Assembly: GCF_026342405.1 (NCBI RefSeq)
Contig: NZ_JAPEMU010000001.1
Location: forward strand, 4,092,001 to 4,156,000
Direction of reading: 5' to 3'
DNA: 64,000 bases
DNA from: Kitasatospora sp. NBC_00240
Lineage (GTDB): Bacteria > Actinomycetota > Actinomycetes > Streptomycetales > Streptomycetaceae
In this document: positions 16,498 through 25,366 of the stretch, one piece after another
Numbering within the stretch: position 1 is the first letter of the stretch
How the letters are laid out: each line of letters opens with the position of its first letter
Notes under the pieces: generated by a model
Databases searched by the model: none
What the model was told of the DNA's origin: nothing
The model's input: only the letters and a program-made list of their open reading frames with translations
Made by a program: the position numbers and the translations under genes

Positions 16498-19476
16498 ATG
16501 GAGCTTCGGGAGACGCCGCACTCAGCGCTGCGCTTCCAGGTGCTCGGCCCGGTTCAAGCCTGGCGTGGCGAACAGGCGTTGTCCCTGGGATCGCCCCAGC
16601 AGCAAGCCGTCCTCACCGCACTGCTCCTCCAGCGCAGCAGGCCCGTCACCACCCAGGACCTCGTCGACGGACTCTGGGGCGACCGGCCCCCTCCGCAGGC
16701 CGTGGCGGCACTGCGCACCTACATCTCCCGCCTGCGGACCGTCATCGAGCCGGACCGGGAGACCCGGGCACCCGCCGCGCTGCTCGTCTCCGTCAGCGAC
16801 GGGTACGCCCTGCGGATCCCCTCGTCCGCGCTCGACCTCTCGGCCTTCGACGCCGGCTTCGCCGAAGCGATGGGCGCCCGCACCGCCGGCCGGACCCACG
16901 AGGTGCACCGGCTGCTGGTCTCCGCACTCGCCCTGTGGCGGGGCCGCCCGCTGGCCGGCGTCCCCGGCCCGTACGCCGACGCCCAACGGCTGCGCCTGGC
17001 CGAACGCCACGTCACCGCGTGGGAGGAGCGCTGCGCGTCGGCCCTGGACATCGGCCTGCACTCGGAGATCGTGTCGGAGTTGAGCTCCCTCGCAGCCGAA
17101 CACCCGCTGCGTGAGCGGATCCGCGAACTGCTGATGCTGGCGCTCTACCGCTGCGGACGGCAGGCGGAGTCCCTCGGCGTCTACTCCGACACCCGCAAGC
17201 TGCTCATCGAGGAACTCGGCGTGGAGCCGGGCACCGGCCTGGCCCTGATGCACTCGCGCATCCTCTCGGCCGACCCCGCCCTGATGCCCTCGCCGGAGTC
17301 CGAGGCCCGGCCCGCCGACCGGGACGACGCGCCTGCCTTCACCCCGCCGGCGCAACTCCCGGCCGACGTATCGGACTTCAGCGGCCGCTCCGAGCTCGTC
17401 AGTGAGCTCCGTGAAGTGCTCCGCAGCGCGGCGGGTCAGGCCGTGGTGGTCACCTCGCTCGCCGGCATCGGCGGCGTGGGCAAGACCACGCTCGCCGTGC
17501 ACGTGGCCCACAGCGTGCGAAGTGCCTTCCCCGACGGCCAGTTGTACGTCGATCTGCGCGGCGCCGGGGCGTCGCCGGCCGACCCGGCCGTGGTCCTGGG
17601 CGACTTCCTCTACTCCCTGGGCGTCACGGAGACCCCGGACTCGCTGGAGCAGCGCGCCGCGCTCTACCGCTCGATCCTCGCCAACCGGCGGATGCTCATC
17701 CTGCTGGACAACGCCCAGGACGCCCAGCAACTGACGCCGCTGATCCCCGGGGTGTCCGGTTGCGCGGTGCTGGCCACCAGCCGCTCCCGGCTGGCCGGAA
17801 TTCCCGGTGCCCACCTGGTCGATGTGGAGGAACTCAGCCCCGAGGAGGCGCTCGGCCTGTTCTCCGCCATCGTGGGCGAGCAGCGGGTCGCCGCGGAGCC
17901 CGACGCGTCCCTGGCGGTGGTGAAGGCGTGCGGGTTCCTCCCGCTCGCCGTACGCATCGCCGCCGCCCGGCTGGCCAGCCGGCCCCGCTGGAGCGTGTCC
18001 GACCTGGCCCGCCGCTTAGCGGACCAGCGGCGGCGGCTGGCCGAGCTGCAGCTCGGCAACCTGGCGGTGGAAACCACCATCGGGCTCGGGTACGGACAGC
18101 TGCGCCCCGAGGAGGCCCGCGCCTTCCGTCTGCTGTCCCTGGTGGACGCCCCCGATCTGCCGCTGAGCGCGGTGGCCGCACTGCTGGGACTCGACGAGGG
18201 CCGCGCCGAGGCGTTGGCGGAGGCCCTGGTCGAGGCCAACATGCTGGAGTGCTACTCCCCCGGGCGCTATCGCTACCACGATCTGCTGCGGCTCTACGCA
18301 CAGCAGCAGAACGAGAAGCTGGCCGACGTCGAGCAGCAGCAGTCCGCCGTCCTGCGGCTCCTCGACCTGCTGCTCGCCACCCTGCTGAACGCGGCGCAGG
18401 CCATCGAGCCCGAGGACCTCCTGCCGGAGCCCCTGAACGAGCTGGTCTCCGAAGGGATCGGCTTCAGCACCGGGCCGGCCGCTCAACTCTGGCTGAGGGC
18501 CGAGACAACGCTGCTGCTGAGCACCGTCGAGGCAGCCGTCCGGGCGCCGTCCGGGATGCTGCGGCCGGCCGTGGACCTGCTGATCGTGCTGAACAGCATG
18601 GTCGAGGACCCGACCCACGGCCAGCGCATCCGGCAGATCCTGGAGACGGCCTACGTCGAGGCCAAGGCGCACGGTGACACCGCCGCGCTCGCCCGGGTGC
18701 GCTTCGCCCAGGGCTTCCTGCAGCATCTGACCAGCGAGTTCCACAATGCCGAGGTCTCCCTGCGGGAGAGCCTGAGCCTTCAGGGCGAGAACGACGTCAC
18801 GATGCTGCGGTCCATGGTCGCGAACCTCCTCGGCATCATGCTCAGCATCGCGAACCGGCCTGCCGAGGCCCTGCCGTTCTTCGGGCAGGCGCTGGCGATC
18901 AGCCGGGTGATCGGGGCGCCGAGCGGTGAGGCCCGGCTGCTCGGCAACATCGCGCGCGCCCAGCTGGACGTCGGGCAGACCGTGGAGGCGGTCCGGTCCG
19001 TCCACGAGGCTGTCGCGACGGCGCGCACCTCCGGCAACGCCCCGTGCCTGGCCGACACGGTGTACCAGCTCGGCGTCGTGCTGCTCTCCACCGGCGACCC
19101 CGGCGGAGCCGCCGTCCACCTGCGCGAGGCCCATCAGCTCTACCAGTCCCAGCAGAACCGGCTGCGCGAGGCCTACACGCTGACCCGCCTCGCCAGCAGC
19201 CTGCTCGCCGACCGGCAGGTGCCGGCGGCGGCCGAGGCGGCCGAGGAGTCGCTGGCGATCGCGCAGGAGATGGACTCCGCCTACTGCCAGGGCCTGGCCA
19301 ACGCCGCCCTCGGCGAGGCGCTGCTCCAGCTCGCGCAGCCCGCCCGCGGGCTGGCGTGTCTGCAGGAGGCGTACGCGATCTTCACCCGGCTCGGTGTGCC
19401 TGAGGCCTCCCCCGTGCTGGACCTCGTCTCCCGACAGCAGCAGCACACCGAGCCTTCCTCTCCCCCTGCGCCGTAG
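16498..19476 (+). CDS. AfsR-like SARP regulator with NB-ARC and TPR domains
   Basis: 992 residues. In order: an OmpR-type winged helix (about 10-100, FQVLGPVQAWRGEQALSLG ... LVDGLWGDRPPPQAVAALRTYISRLR), the BTAD helical domain (about 105-250, ending LIEELGVEPGTGLALMHSRIL), an NB-ARC ATPase with Walker A GIGGVGKTT at 323-331 and Walker B near LILLDN (about 400), a winged-helix/ARC2 part, and C-terminal TPRs (about 700-960). This is the AfsR plan: an ATP-dependent activator, often of secondary metabolism. GGGGGAG lies five bases before ATG. No biosynthetic gene cluster is adjacent, so its target is probably elsewhere or global. Confidence 0.92.
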   Translation: MELRETPHSALRFQVLGPVQAWRGEQALSLGSPQQQAVLTALLLQRSRPVTTQDLVDGLWGDRPPPQAVAALRTYISRLRTVIEPDRETRAPAALLVSVSDGYALRIPSSALDLSAFDAGFAEAMGARTAGRTHEVHRLLVSALALWRGRPLAGVPGPYADAQRLRLAERHVTAWEERCASALDIGLHSEIVSELSSLAAEHPLRERIRELLMLALYRCGRQAESLGVYSDTRKLLIEELGVEPGTGLALMHSRILSADPALMPSPESEARPADRDDAPAFTPPAQLPADVSDFSGRSELVSELREVLRSAAGQAVVVTSLAGIGGVGKTTLAVHVAHSVRSAFPDGQLYVDLRGAGASPADPAVVLGDFLYSLGVTETPDSLEQRAALYRSILANRRMLILLDNAQDAQQLTPLIPGVSGCAVLATSRSRLAGIPGAHLVDVEELSPEEALGLFSAIVGEQRVAAEPDASLAVVKACGFLPLAVRIAAARLASRPRWSVSDLARRLADQRRRLAELQLGNLAVETTIGLGYGQLRPEEARAFRLLSLVDAPDLPLSAVAALLGLDEGRAEALAEALVEANMLECYSPGRYRYHDLLRLYAQQQNEKLADVEQQQSAVLRLLDLLLATLLNAAQAIEPEDLLPEPLNELVSEGIGFSTGPAAQLWLRAETTLLLSTVEAAVRAPSGMLRPAVDLLIVLNSMVEDPTHGQRIRQILETAYVEAKAHGDTAALARVRFAQGFLQHLTSEFHNAEVSLRESLSLQGENDVTMLRSMVANLLGIMLSIANRPAEALPFFGQALAISRVIGAPSGEARLLGNIARAQLDVGQTVEAVRSVHEAVATARTSGNAPCLADTVYQLGVVLLSTGDPGGAAVHLREAHQLYQSQQNRLREAYTLTRLASSLLADRQVPAAAEAAEESLAIAQEMDSAYCQGLANAALGEALLQLAQPARGLACLQEAYAIFTRLGVPEASPVLDLVSRQQQHTEPSSPPAP

Positions 19477-20004
19477 CCCTCCACCCCCCGTCCCCCGACA
19501 GGAGGGCTCTCCCCCCGGTCGCGTGTGCGGTGCCCCCGCAGCCCCCCGGCTGCGGGAACACCGTCGACGCTTCCCCGGCGCTGGATCCCACTGTGCACCC
19601 CGCTGATTGACGTTCGATAAACGCCGCGTCGGCGTGGGAAACCGCAGGTGGGAGGCGGTGGCCGGGCGCGCCATGCGGCGTGCGGCCGCGATCCGCACCA
19701 CCCCGTACTGCTTCTGCACGCTGCCGTCGCCCGGGTGGTATCGGCCCCTCGGCCACGGGTTGGCCAAAAAGGGGCCCCACGGCGTAGTGATCACGCATAT
19801 TCTCAAGCATCAGTGCATACAACAGGCAGTCAGGAGCGCACCGGGCACGGCCGGACCACGGCCGGCCAGGCAGCACGGAGTGACGCAGGGAGCGTGACAG
19901 ACCGCCACCGGCAGTAGGCCGGCGAGGAAGTACGGTGCCGGCGAAGGCGGCGCCCGGCCTCGTACTGCCGACCGGCGGCCAGGGTGGAAGGGTGCCTCGC
20001 AATC
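19477..20004. other. Intergenic region after the SARP regulator
   Basis: About 530 bases without a supported gene. It begins with the terminator hairpin at 19535-19556. The rest has somewhat lower GC around 19600-19830 and presumably carries the methyltransferase promoter; I see no clear palindrome or RNA gene. Confidence 0.35.
19535..19556 (+). terminator. Terminator after the SARP regulator
   Basis: CCCGCAGCC (19535-19543) and GGCTGCGGG (19548-19556) form a nine-base perfect stem with a four-C loop, about 60 bases after the stop codon. Confidence 0.6.
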
Positions 20005-20868
20005 GTGACGACCGGACAGATCTCCGATCCGACGCCCTCCGGCGCGTCGGCCGCCGCCCTGCCGTGCGCGTCGCGGCCCGCCGCCGTCCCTTGTGCCTCC
20101 GGCTCCCCCGTACCCGCCACCGCACCCGCCATCACCGCTCCCGGTACCGCACCTGTCACCGCCGCCCCCGGTACCGCCGACGCGCTGCGGCGCCGGGGCG
20201 TACGGGCCCTGCAGGCCGTCGCCTTCGACAGCATCGGCACCGGCTACAACGAGGCCTTCCCGGCCAAGGGCGGCCAGCTGGCCTGCGGCGAGTGGCTGCT
20301 GGGCGAGCTGGAGGCCGGCGCCGAGGTGCTGGACGTCGGCTGCGGGACGGGCGAGCCGACCGCCGGCCATCTGCTGGCCGGCGGCCTGCGGGTCACCGGC
20401 GTCGACCTGTCCGACGGGATGCTGGCACTGGCCCGCGCCACCGTCCCGCAGGCCGTCTACCACCGGATCGACATGTACGACCTGGCGACCGAGCGAGCCG
20501 ACACCGCCTGGGACCTGCCCGCCCTGGGCCCGGCCGGGGCCGGCCGGTTCGCGGCCGCGACGGCGTTCTTCTCGCTGATCCTGCTGCCGCAGGACGAAGT
20601 CCCCGCCGTGCTGCGGCGGATCCGCCGGCTGCTGCGCCCCGGCGGCCTGCTGGCCCTGGGCATGGTGGAGGCCGATCTCGACCATGCCGCCCTGCCGTTC
20701 CTCGGCACCACACTGAGAATCACCGGCTACCTGCGCGAGGACCTCGAACGGGTGCTCACCGGCGCGGGGTTCGCCGTCGAGGAGCAGTTCGGGCTGCCGT
20801 ACGCGCCGGCCAGCACCTCACTGCCGCCGGAGGAGCAGCTGTTCCTGCGCTGTCGGCGCGTCGGCTGA
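20005..20868 (+). CDS. Class I SAM-dependent methyltransferase
   Basis: About 287 residues from GTG 20005; GTG 19984 is in frame and would add seven. The first ~55 residues are low-complexity Ala/Pro/Thr. The Rossmann methyltransferase core follows: motif I EVLDVGCGTGEPT, motif II VTGVDLSDGMLALAR, a post-II HRIDMYDL, motif IV FAAATAFFSLILLP and RRLLRPGGLLALGMVEAD. The SAM-binding site is therefore complete, but the acceptor substrate is unknown. It ends 77 bases before the GAF-SpoIIE phosphatase on the same strand, so the two are plausibly co-transcribed. Confidence 0.85.
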   Translation: MTTGQISDPTPSGASAAALPCASRPAAVPCASGSPVPATAPAITAPGTAPVTAAPGTADALRRRGVRALQAVAFDSIGTGYNEAFPAKGGQLACGEWLLGELEAGAEVLDVGCGTGEPTAGHLLAGGLRVTGVDLSDGMLALARATVPQAVYHRIDMYDLATERADTAWDLPALGPAGAGRFAAATAFFSLILLPQDEVPAVLRRIRRLLRPGGLLALGMVEADLDHAALPFLGTTLRITGYLREDLERVLTGAGFAVEEQFGLPYAPASTSLPPEEQLFLRCRRVG

Positions 20869-20945
20869 GCCGGCGCCGGCCACCGCACCCGGCCGGCGCG
20901 GCCCCCGGACCCGATTCCTCCCACTACCCCCCAGGACAGGCAGCC

Positions 20946-22844
20946 GTGCGCGACCAGCTCAAGCCCGAGACCGGGCAGCCACCTGCCGTGCCGGCGCAGC
21001 GCCGCCCGCCCCCCGGCGGCGGCGCCGACCCGAACGACGGCGAGGAGACCGACGGCGTCGCCGGTCCGGTGGCCGAACGGCTCGCCTACCTGGACGCCGC
21101 CACCCGCCGGATCAACAGCGCCCTGGACCTCGCCTCCACCCTGCGCAACCTGTGCCGGGTGCTGGTCCCCGCGCTGGCCGACGCCGCCGTGGTCCACCTG
21201 CGCGAGCCGCTCCCCAACGTCGAACGCGACCCGGGCTGCCCGACCCGGCTGCGCATCCACCACAGCCAGGGCACCCGGCTCGGCCGCCGCTCCGGCGCCG
21301 GCCCCAGCACGCCCGTCCCGCCGGACGGCGCGCTCTGCCGGGCGATGCTCAGCCGCGACCCGGTCGAGCCGGCGGTGCTCGGCACCCACTCGGACGCCCG
21401 GATCCGCCCGCTGCTGCGGGAGTTGTACGGCTCCCGGACGGCCGGACGGCTGGCGGCGGGCACCTCGGTGCTGGCCCTGCCGCTGCGCGGGCGCAAGGCG
21501 GTGCTGGGCCTGCTGGTGCTGATCCGCCGCCCGCCGAAGGGGGTGGCCGGCGCTCCCGAGGGGCCCGGGCCGACCGGGCCCGCCGGCCTCACCGCCGGCG
21601 GCGCTGCCGCCTCCGCCGCCTCGACCGGCCCGGCCGCCTTCGACGGTCCCGCCGACGGCCGGGAGCACGGCCGCTTCGACGCGGCCGACACCGCCACCGC
21701 CTCCCATCTGGCCACCCAGGCCGGACTCGCCGTCGACACCGCGCTGCGCTACTCCCGCGAGTGGGAGATCGCCGACGAACTGCAGCGCAGCATGCTGCCC
21801 ACCCACCTGCCGCAGCCGCACGGCGTCCGGCTGGCGCACCGCTACCTGCCGGGCGAGCGCGGCGCGCAGGTCGGCGGCGACTGGTACGACGCGGTGCCGC
21901 TGCCGGGCAACCGGGTGGCCCTGATCGTCGGCGACGTGATGGGCCACTCGCTCACCTCGGCCGCCATCATGGGCCAGTTGCGGACCAGCGCGCAGACCCT
22001 GGCGGCCCTGGACCTGCCCCCGCACGAGGTGCTGTACCACCTCGACGAGCAAGCCCAACGCCTGGGCCGTGAACAACACTTGGCCACCTGCGTGTACGCG
22101 GTCTACGACCCGATCGCCAACCGGGTGGTGCTGGCCAACGCCGGCCATGTCCCGCCGGTGCTGGTCCAGCCGGACGGCCGCGCCGAGCTGCTGGACCTGC
22201 CGTCCGGCGCGCCGATCGGGGTCGGCGGCGTCGACTTCTCCTCGGTGGAGCTCCCGGCCCCGCCGGGCTCCGCGCTGCTGCTGTTCACCGACGGCCTGGT
22301 GGAGACCCGCCGCCGCCCGATCAGCATCGGCCTGGAGCTGCTCCGGGCCCGGCTGGCCACCTCGCACCGGCACTCTCCGGAGCACCTGTGCCAGGACGCC
22401 CTGCGGATCCTGCCGTCGGGCGACCGCGGCGACGACATCGCGCTGCTCGCGGCCTCCTTCGACGGCATCCCGGCCGAGGACGTCGCGCACTGGTACCTGC
22501 AGCCCCGGCACGAGACCCCCGGCCGGGCCCGCCGGCTGGCCGCGCACACGCTGCGCCGCTGGGGGTTGGAGCATCTCACCGAGTCGACCGAGCTGATGGT
22601 GAGCGAGCTGGTCACCAACGCCGTCCAGCACGCGACCCGCCCGGTGACGCTCAGCCTGGTCCGCACGTCGCGGCTGCGCTGCGAGGTCGGCGACGACAGC
22701 CCGCTGCTGCCCCGGCGGCGCCGGGCCGCGCCGGACGAGGAGCGCGGCCGGGGCCTGCAGATAGTCGCCCGGTGCGCGGACCGCTGGGGGGCGACCCGGC
22801 TGGGCGCGGGCAAGGTCGTCTGGTTCGAGCAGCGGCTGCCGTAG
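20946..22844 (+). CDS. GAF / SpoIIE-type PP2C phosphatase / HATPase_c regulator
   Basis: About 632 residues from GTG 20946, after CCAGGACAGG. Domain order: a GAF-like sensor (about 40-275) interrupted by an Ala/Gly/Pro-rich insertion, a SpoIIE PP2C phosphatase (about 275-490) with ELQRSMLPTHLPQ, GGDWYDAVPLPGNRVALIVGDVMGHS and the metal-binding FTDGLVETRR and GDDIALL, and a C-terminal GHKL kinase-like domain (about 510-632) with MVSELVTNAVQHA and GRGLQIVARCADRWG. Such proteins typically control anti-anti-sigma phosphorylation. No sigma or anti-anti-sigma gene is adjacent, so the partner must be elsewhere. Confidence 0.92.
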   Translation: MRDQLKPETGQPPAVPAQRRPPPGGGADPNDGEETDGVAGPVAERLAYLDAATRRINSALDLASTLRNLCRVLVPALADAAVVHLREPLPNVERDPGCPTRLRIHHSQGTRLGRRSGAGPSTPVPPDGALCRAMLSRDPVEPAVLGTHSDARIRPLLRELYGSRTAGRLAAGTSVLALPLRGRKAVLGLLVLIRRPPKGVAGAPEGPGPTGPAGLTAGGAAASAASTGPAAFDGPADGREHGRFDAADTATASHLATQAGLAVDTALRYSREWEIADELQRSMLPTHLPQPHGVRLAHRYLPGERGAQVGGDWYDAVPLPGNRVALIVGDVMGHSLTSAAIMGQLRTSAQTLAALDLPPHEVLYHLDEQAQRLGREQHLATCVYAVYDPIANRVVLANAGHVPPVLVQPDGRAELLDLPSGAPIGVGGVDFSSVELPAPPGSALLLFTDGLVETRRRPISIGLELLRARLATSHRHSPEHLCQDALRILPSGDRGDDIALLAASFDGIPAEDVAHWYLQPRHETPGRARRLAAHTLRRWGLEHLTESTELMVSELVTNAVQHATRPVTLSLVRTSRLRCEVGDDSPLLPRRRRAAPDEERGRGLQIVARCADRWGATRLGAGKVVWFEQRLP

Positions 22845-22847
22845 GCC

Positions 22848-22877
22848 GGTCCGTGGCCGCCCGGCCGGGCACGGACC
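22848..22877 (+). terminator. Weak hairpin after the SpoIIE-type gene
   Basis: GGTCCGTG (22848-22855) pairs with CACGGACC (22870-22877) around a GC-rich loop, immediately after the stop codon. The ACGGACCG phrase is repeated just downstream. It may act as a terminator. Confidence 0.4.
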
Positions 22878-22965
22878 GAGCACGGACCGGGCACACGCAA
22901 TCCGGGTGGTCGTGGTCCGGGCCGTTCCGTGGGCCCGTACGACCCGGCCGACGGTTCGCGTCCGT

Positions 22966-23442
22966 TCACCGGGCCGGGGTGCCGCCGCCCGCCCGCAGGT
23001 CCCCGGCCGCCTCCTGGTAGGCACGGGTGGCCTGGGCGAAGTAGTCGAAGAGGACGTCCAGTTGCTCGGGCGAGTAGCGGCCGAAGACGTTTCCGATCCG
23101 CTGCCTGGCGGGCGCCATGACCTCGTCCAGGGCCGCGGGCCTGCCGACCGGCTCGACGATGACCTTGCGGCGGTCGTCGGGCGACGGCGTCCGGCGGACG
23201 TAACCGGCCTGCTCCAGCCGGTCGATGAGCCTGGTCGTCGGGCCGGTGGTCAGCCCGGTGCGGGTGGCCAGTTCACCGGGGGTCATCGCCCCCGACAGCT
23301 CCAGGATGTTCAGCGCGTACAGGTCGGTCGCTCCCAGGTCGCACGCCCGGGCCCCCGCGTGGCCGTGCAGCATCACCGCGCTCAGATACCGGCGGTAGAT
23401 CCGGCTCGCGTCCGACGGCAGGCCCGGCTGATCAGTTGACAC
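22966..23442 (-). CDS. MarR-family transcription regulator
   Basis: 158 residues from GTG 23442, preceded by GGGGAAG. The winged helix is clear: DLYALNILELSGAMTPGELATRTGLTTGPTTRLIDRLEQAGYVRRTPSPDDRRKVIV (about 40-97), with the conserved D-R pair of the wing in DDRRK. The N and C termini are helices for dimerisation. It is divergent from the SgcJ-like gene, and the 89 bases between the two starts contain overlapping palindromes, so it probably represses both itself and that gene. Confidence 0.9.
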   Translation of the reverse strand: MSTDQPGLPSDASRIYRRYLSAVMLHGHAGARACDLGATDLYALNILELSGAMTPGELATRTGLTTGPTTRLIDRLEQAGYVRRTPSPDDRRKVIVEPVGRPAALDEVMAPARQRIGNVFGRYSPEQLDVLFDYFAQATRAYQEAAGDLRAGGGTPAR

Positions 23443-23462
23443 GGTCTTCCCCGCTTCCTAAT

Positions 23463-23489
23463 CTCTTCTTTGAGGAAGAGAAATCCTCA
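23463..23489. promoter_or_regulatory. Probable MarR operator, two overlapping inverted repeats
   Basis: CTCTTC-TTTGAG-GAAGAG (23463-23480) overlaps TGAGGA-7-TCCTCA (23471-23489). Both have perfect six-base arms, in a stretch that is AT-rich for this genome, between the divergent MarR (start 23442) and SgcJ-like (start 23532) genes. Confidence 0.6.
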
Positions 23490-23531
23490 GAGCAGTAACT
23501 TCTCCCAGGAAGCTACCATGGAGGTCGCATC

Positions 23532-24032
23532 ATGAGCATCACCGCGGAGAACCCCGGCCCCACCGCCTCGGCCCAGGCCGACCTCGCCGCCGTCCGGGCC
23601 CTGCTGGAACAGTCCTGCGACGCCTGGAACCGCGGGGACGGCGCCGCCTACGGCGAACTGTTCACCGCCGACGCCACCGACGTGACCTACGTCGGGACGG
23701 TCTACACCGGCGGCCGCGAGATCGGCCGCGCCCACCAGGCGCTGTTCGACGGCTTCCTCAAGGGCAGCCGGCTGACCACCGAGATCATCGCGATCCGGCG
23801 CCACGGAGCCGACACCGCCGTCGTCCTCACCCGCGGCGACGTCCGGAAGGGACAGCCGAGGAAGAAGGAGAGGAAGCCGGGCAAGGTGGCGACCTACACG
23901 GTCGTCCGGGAGGCCGACGGGCGCTGGCGGATCGCCGCCGTCCAGAAGACCAGGCGCAACGCCCTGCTGGAAGCCCTCTCCTTCCGGTTCCAGCCCGCCA
24001 CCCGGCCCGCCGCTCCGTCCGCCGCACGCTGA
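23532..24032 (+). CDS. SgcJ/EcaC-like (SnoaL/NTF2-fold) protein
   Basis: 166 residues; GGAGG lies seven bases before ATG 23532. The cone-shaped NTF2 fold is suggested by VRALLEQSCDAWNRGDGAAYGELFTADATDVTYVGTVYTGGREIGRAHQALF, then TEIIAIRRHGADTAVVLTRGDV and TYTVVREADGRWRIAAVQ. These are the landmarks of the SgcJ/EcaC group, small proteins often next to natural-product or stress genes, mostly without a known reaction. Its only genomic link here is the divergent MarR regulator, which suggests induction by a small molecule. Confidence 0.8.
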   Translation: MSITAENPGPTASAQADLAAVRALLEQSCDAWNRGDGAAYGELFTADATDVTYVGTVYTGGREIGRAHQALFDGFLKGSRLTTEIIAIRRHGADTAVVLTRGDVRKGQPRKKERKPGKVATYTVVREADGRWRIAAVQKTRRNALLEALSFRFQPATRPAAPSAAR

Positions 24033-24060
24033 CCCCGCCCCGGACCGCCCCACCCCGGAC

Positions 24061-24088
24061 CGGATCGCGGATCGCGGATCGCGGATCG
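24061..24088. repeat. Short tandem repeat, 4 x 7 bp
   Basis: Four exact copies of CGGATCG just downstream of the SgcJ-like gene. Too short to call more than a simple repeat. Confidence 0.8.
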
Positions 24089-24157
24089 CCGCGGATTCCG
24101 TCCGCGCACATCGGGCACATCCGACGACGCTCCTGCCGGAGCCGGACTCACCGCTTC

Positions 24158-24179
24158 GTCCGGCAGCCGGCTGCCGGAC
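24158..24179. terminator. Palindromic terminator between SgcJ-like gene and oxyR
   Basis: GTCCGGCAGCC/GGCTGCCGGAC is a 22-base perfect palindrome lying 23 bases beyond the oxyR stop, between convergent genes. The lack of a central loop makes it less certain as a terminator. Confidence 0.5.
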
Positions 24180-24201
24180 GGCCGACCGACCGACCGACCG
24201 G

Positions 24202-25167
24202 CTACTCGACGATCCGGACGGGCAGCTCCCGCAGGGCGTCCCGCAGGGTGGCCGCGAAGCGGTCGTACTCGGCGGTGCGGGCGGAGCCCGGGCGGGTGGC
24301 GAGGCCGATCCGCCGGCCGGGGGCCGGGGCGGCGAAGCGGACGGAGGCCAGCCGGTCGGTCCGGCCCGCCTCGACGTCCAGGGCGGTGGCCGGCAGCAGC
24401 GTCACGCCGAGGCCGCCCGCGACCAGCTGGACCAGGGTGGAGAGGCCCGCGGCCCGGGTGCTGCCGCCCTGCGGGAGGTCGGCCCCGGTCTGCCGGCAGA
24501 TGTCCAGGGCCTGGTCCCGCAGGCAGTGGCCCTCCTCCAGCAGCAGGACGTCCAGGTCGAGCAGGACGTCACGCGGCACGTCGGCCCGGCCGGCCAGCGG
24601 GTGCCCGGGCGGGGTGACCAGGACGAAGTCCTCGTCGAAGAGCGGGATGTCCCGAGTGGGCGAGCTGCCGCCGGAGGGCAGTGCGAGCAGCAGGACGTCC
24701 AGCCGGCCGGCCGCCAGCCCGTCCAGCAGCGAGGGGGTGCGCTCCTCGTGGACGTGCAGTTCGAGGTCGGGGTAGCTGGTGCGGACCAGCCGGAGCAGGG
24801 CGGGCAGCAGGTAGGGCGCGACGGTCGGGATGACGCCGAGGTGCAGCGGTCCGGTGAACGGGCGGCGGGCCGCCTCGACCTCCTCGGTGAGGGCGTGCAG
24901 GGAGGACAGCACCCGGCGCGCGTGATCCAGGACACGCTCGCCCAGTGGGGTGATGATGACCTTGCGGGTCGTACGCTCCACGAGCTGCGCGCCCAGGGCC
25001 TCCTCCAGCGCGGCGACCGCCCCGGACAGGGCCGGCTGGCTGGTGCCGCTGGCCGCCGCGGCGTCCCGGAAGTGGCGGTGCTCGGCGACCGCCGCGAAGG
25101 CCCTGAGCTGGGCGACCGTAGGTGTGCGGGGTCCGCGCGGGGCGCTGCCCGCTGTGCCGCTCGCCAC
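24202..25167 (-). CDS. oxyR: LysR-family peroxide sensor OxyR
   Basis: 321 residues, GTG start. The LysR helix-turn-helix is at about 18-76 (QLRAFAAVAEHRHFRDAAAASGTSQPALSGAVAALEEALGAQLVERTTRKV). The effector domain contains Cys215 and Cys224 (EEGHCLRDQALDICRQ), the redox pair that in OxyR forms a disulfide with peroxide. It is divergent from ahpC-ahpD, the classical OxyR target, and an ATAGCT...AGCTAT dyad lies between them. The position and cysteines together make OxyR much more likely than a general LysR regulator. Confidence 0.93.
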   Translation of the reverse strand: MASGTAGSAPRGPRTPTVAQLRAFAAVAEHRHFRDAAAASGTSQPALSGAVAALEEALGAQLVERTTRKVIITPLGERVLDHARRVLSSLHALTEEVEAARRPFTGPLHLGVIPTVAPYLLPALLRLVRTSYPDLELHVHEERTPSLLDGLAAGRLDVLLLALPSGGSSPTRDIPLFDEDFVLVTPPGHPLAGRADVPRDVLLDLDVLLLEEGHCLRDQALDICRQTGADLPQGGSTRAAGLSTLVQLVAGGLGVTLLPATALDVEAGRTDRLASVRFAAPAPGRRIGLATRPGSARTAEYDRFAATLRDALRELPVRIVE

Positions 25168-25222
25168 ACCGCTGTCGGGTTTGCGCGCCCGCTCCCGGCG
25201 GGGGTTGGGCTGTTGGGTATTG

Positions 25223-25259
25223 ATAGCTCTCTCCGATCAGATGAATCGAGTCTAGCTAT
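25223..25259. promoter_or_regulatory. Putative OxyR operator between oxyR and ahpC
   Basis: ATAGCT (25223-25228) and AGCTAT (25254-25259) are a perfect inverted pair 25 bases apart in the oxyR-ahpC intergenic region, in keeping with the ATAG/CTAT half-sites known for OxyR. It begins 56 bases upstream of the oxyR start. Confidence 0.55.
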
Positions 25260-25366
25260 TTCCGCGATCAGTGCCCGTCGTGTCACTGTGGATCACGCCC
25301 GGAAGCTGTCGAATCATAGGCAATACGGGCAGAAACCCTCACATCCCACACCCAGGAGAAGTGAAC

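Noticed and set aside
18016..19806. Minus-strand ORF starting MRICVITTPWGPF at 19806
   Set aside because: The start looked like a small protein, but the frame runs into the antisense of the SARP gene and changes to Arg/Gly-rich sequence; no ribosome-binding site.
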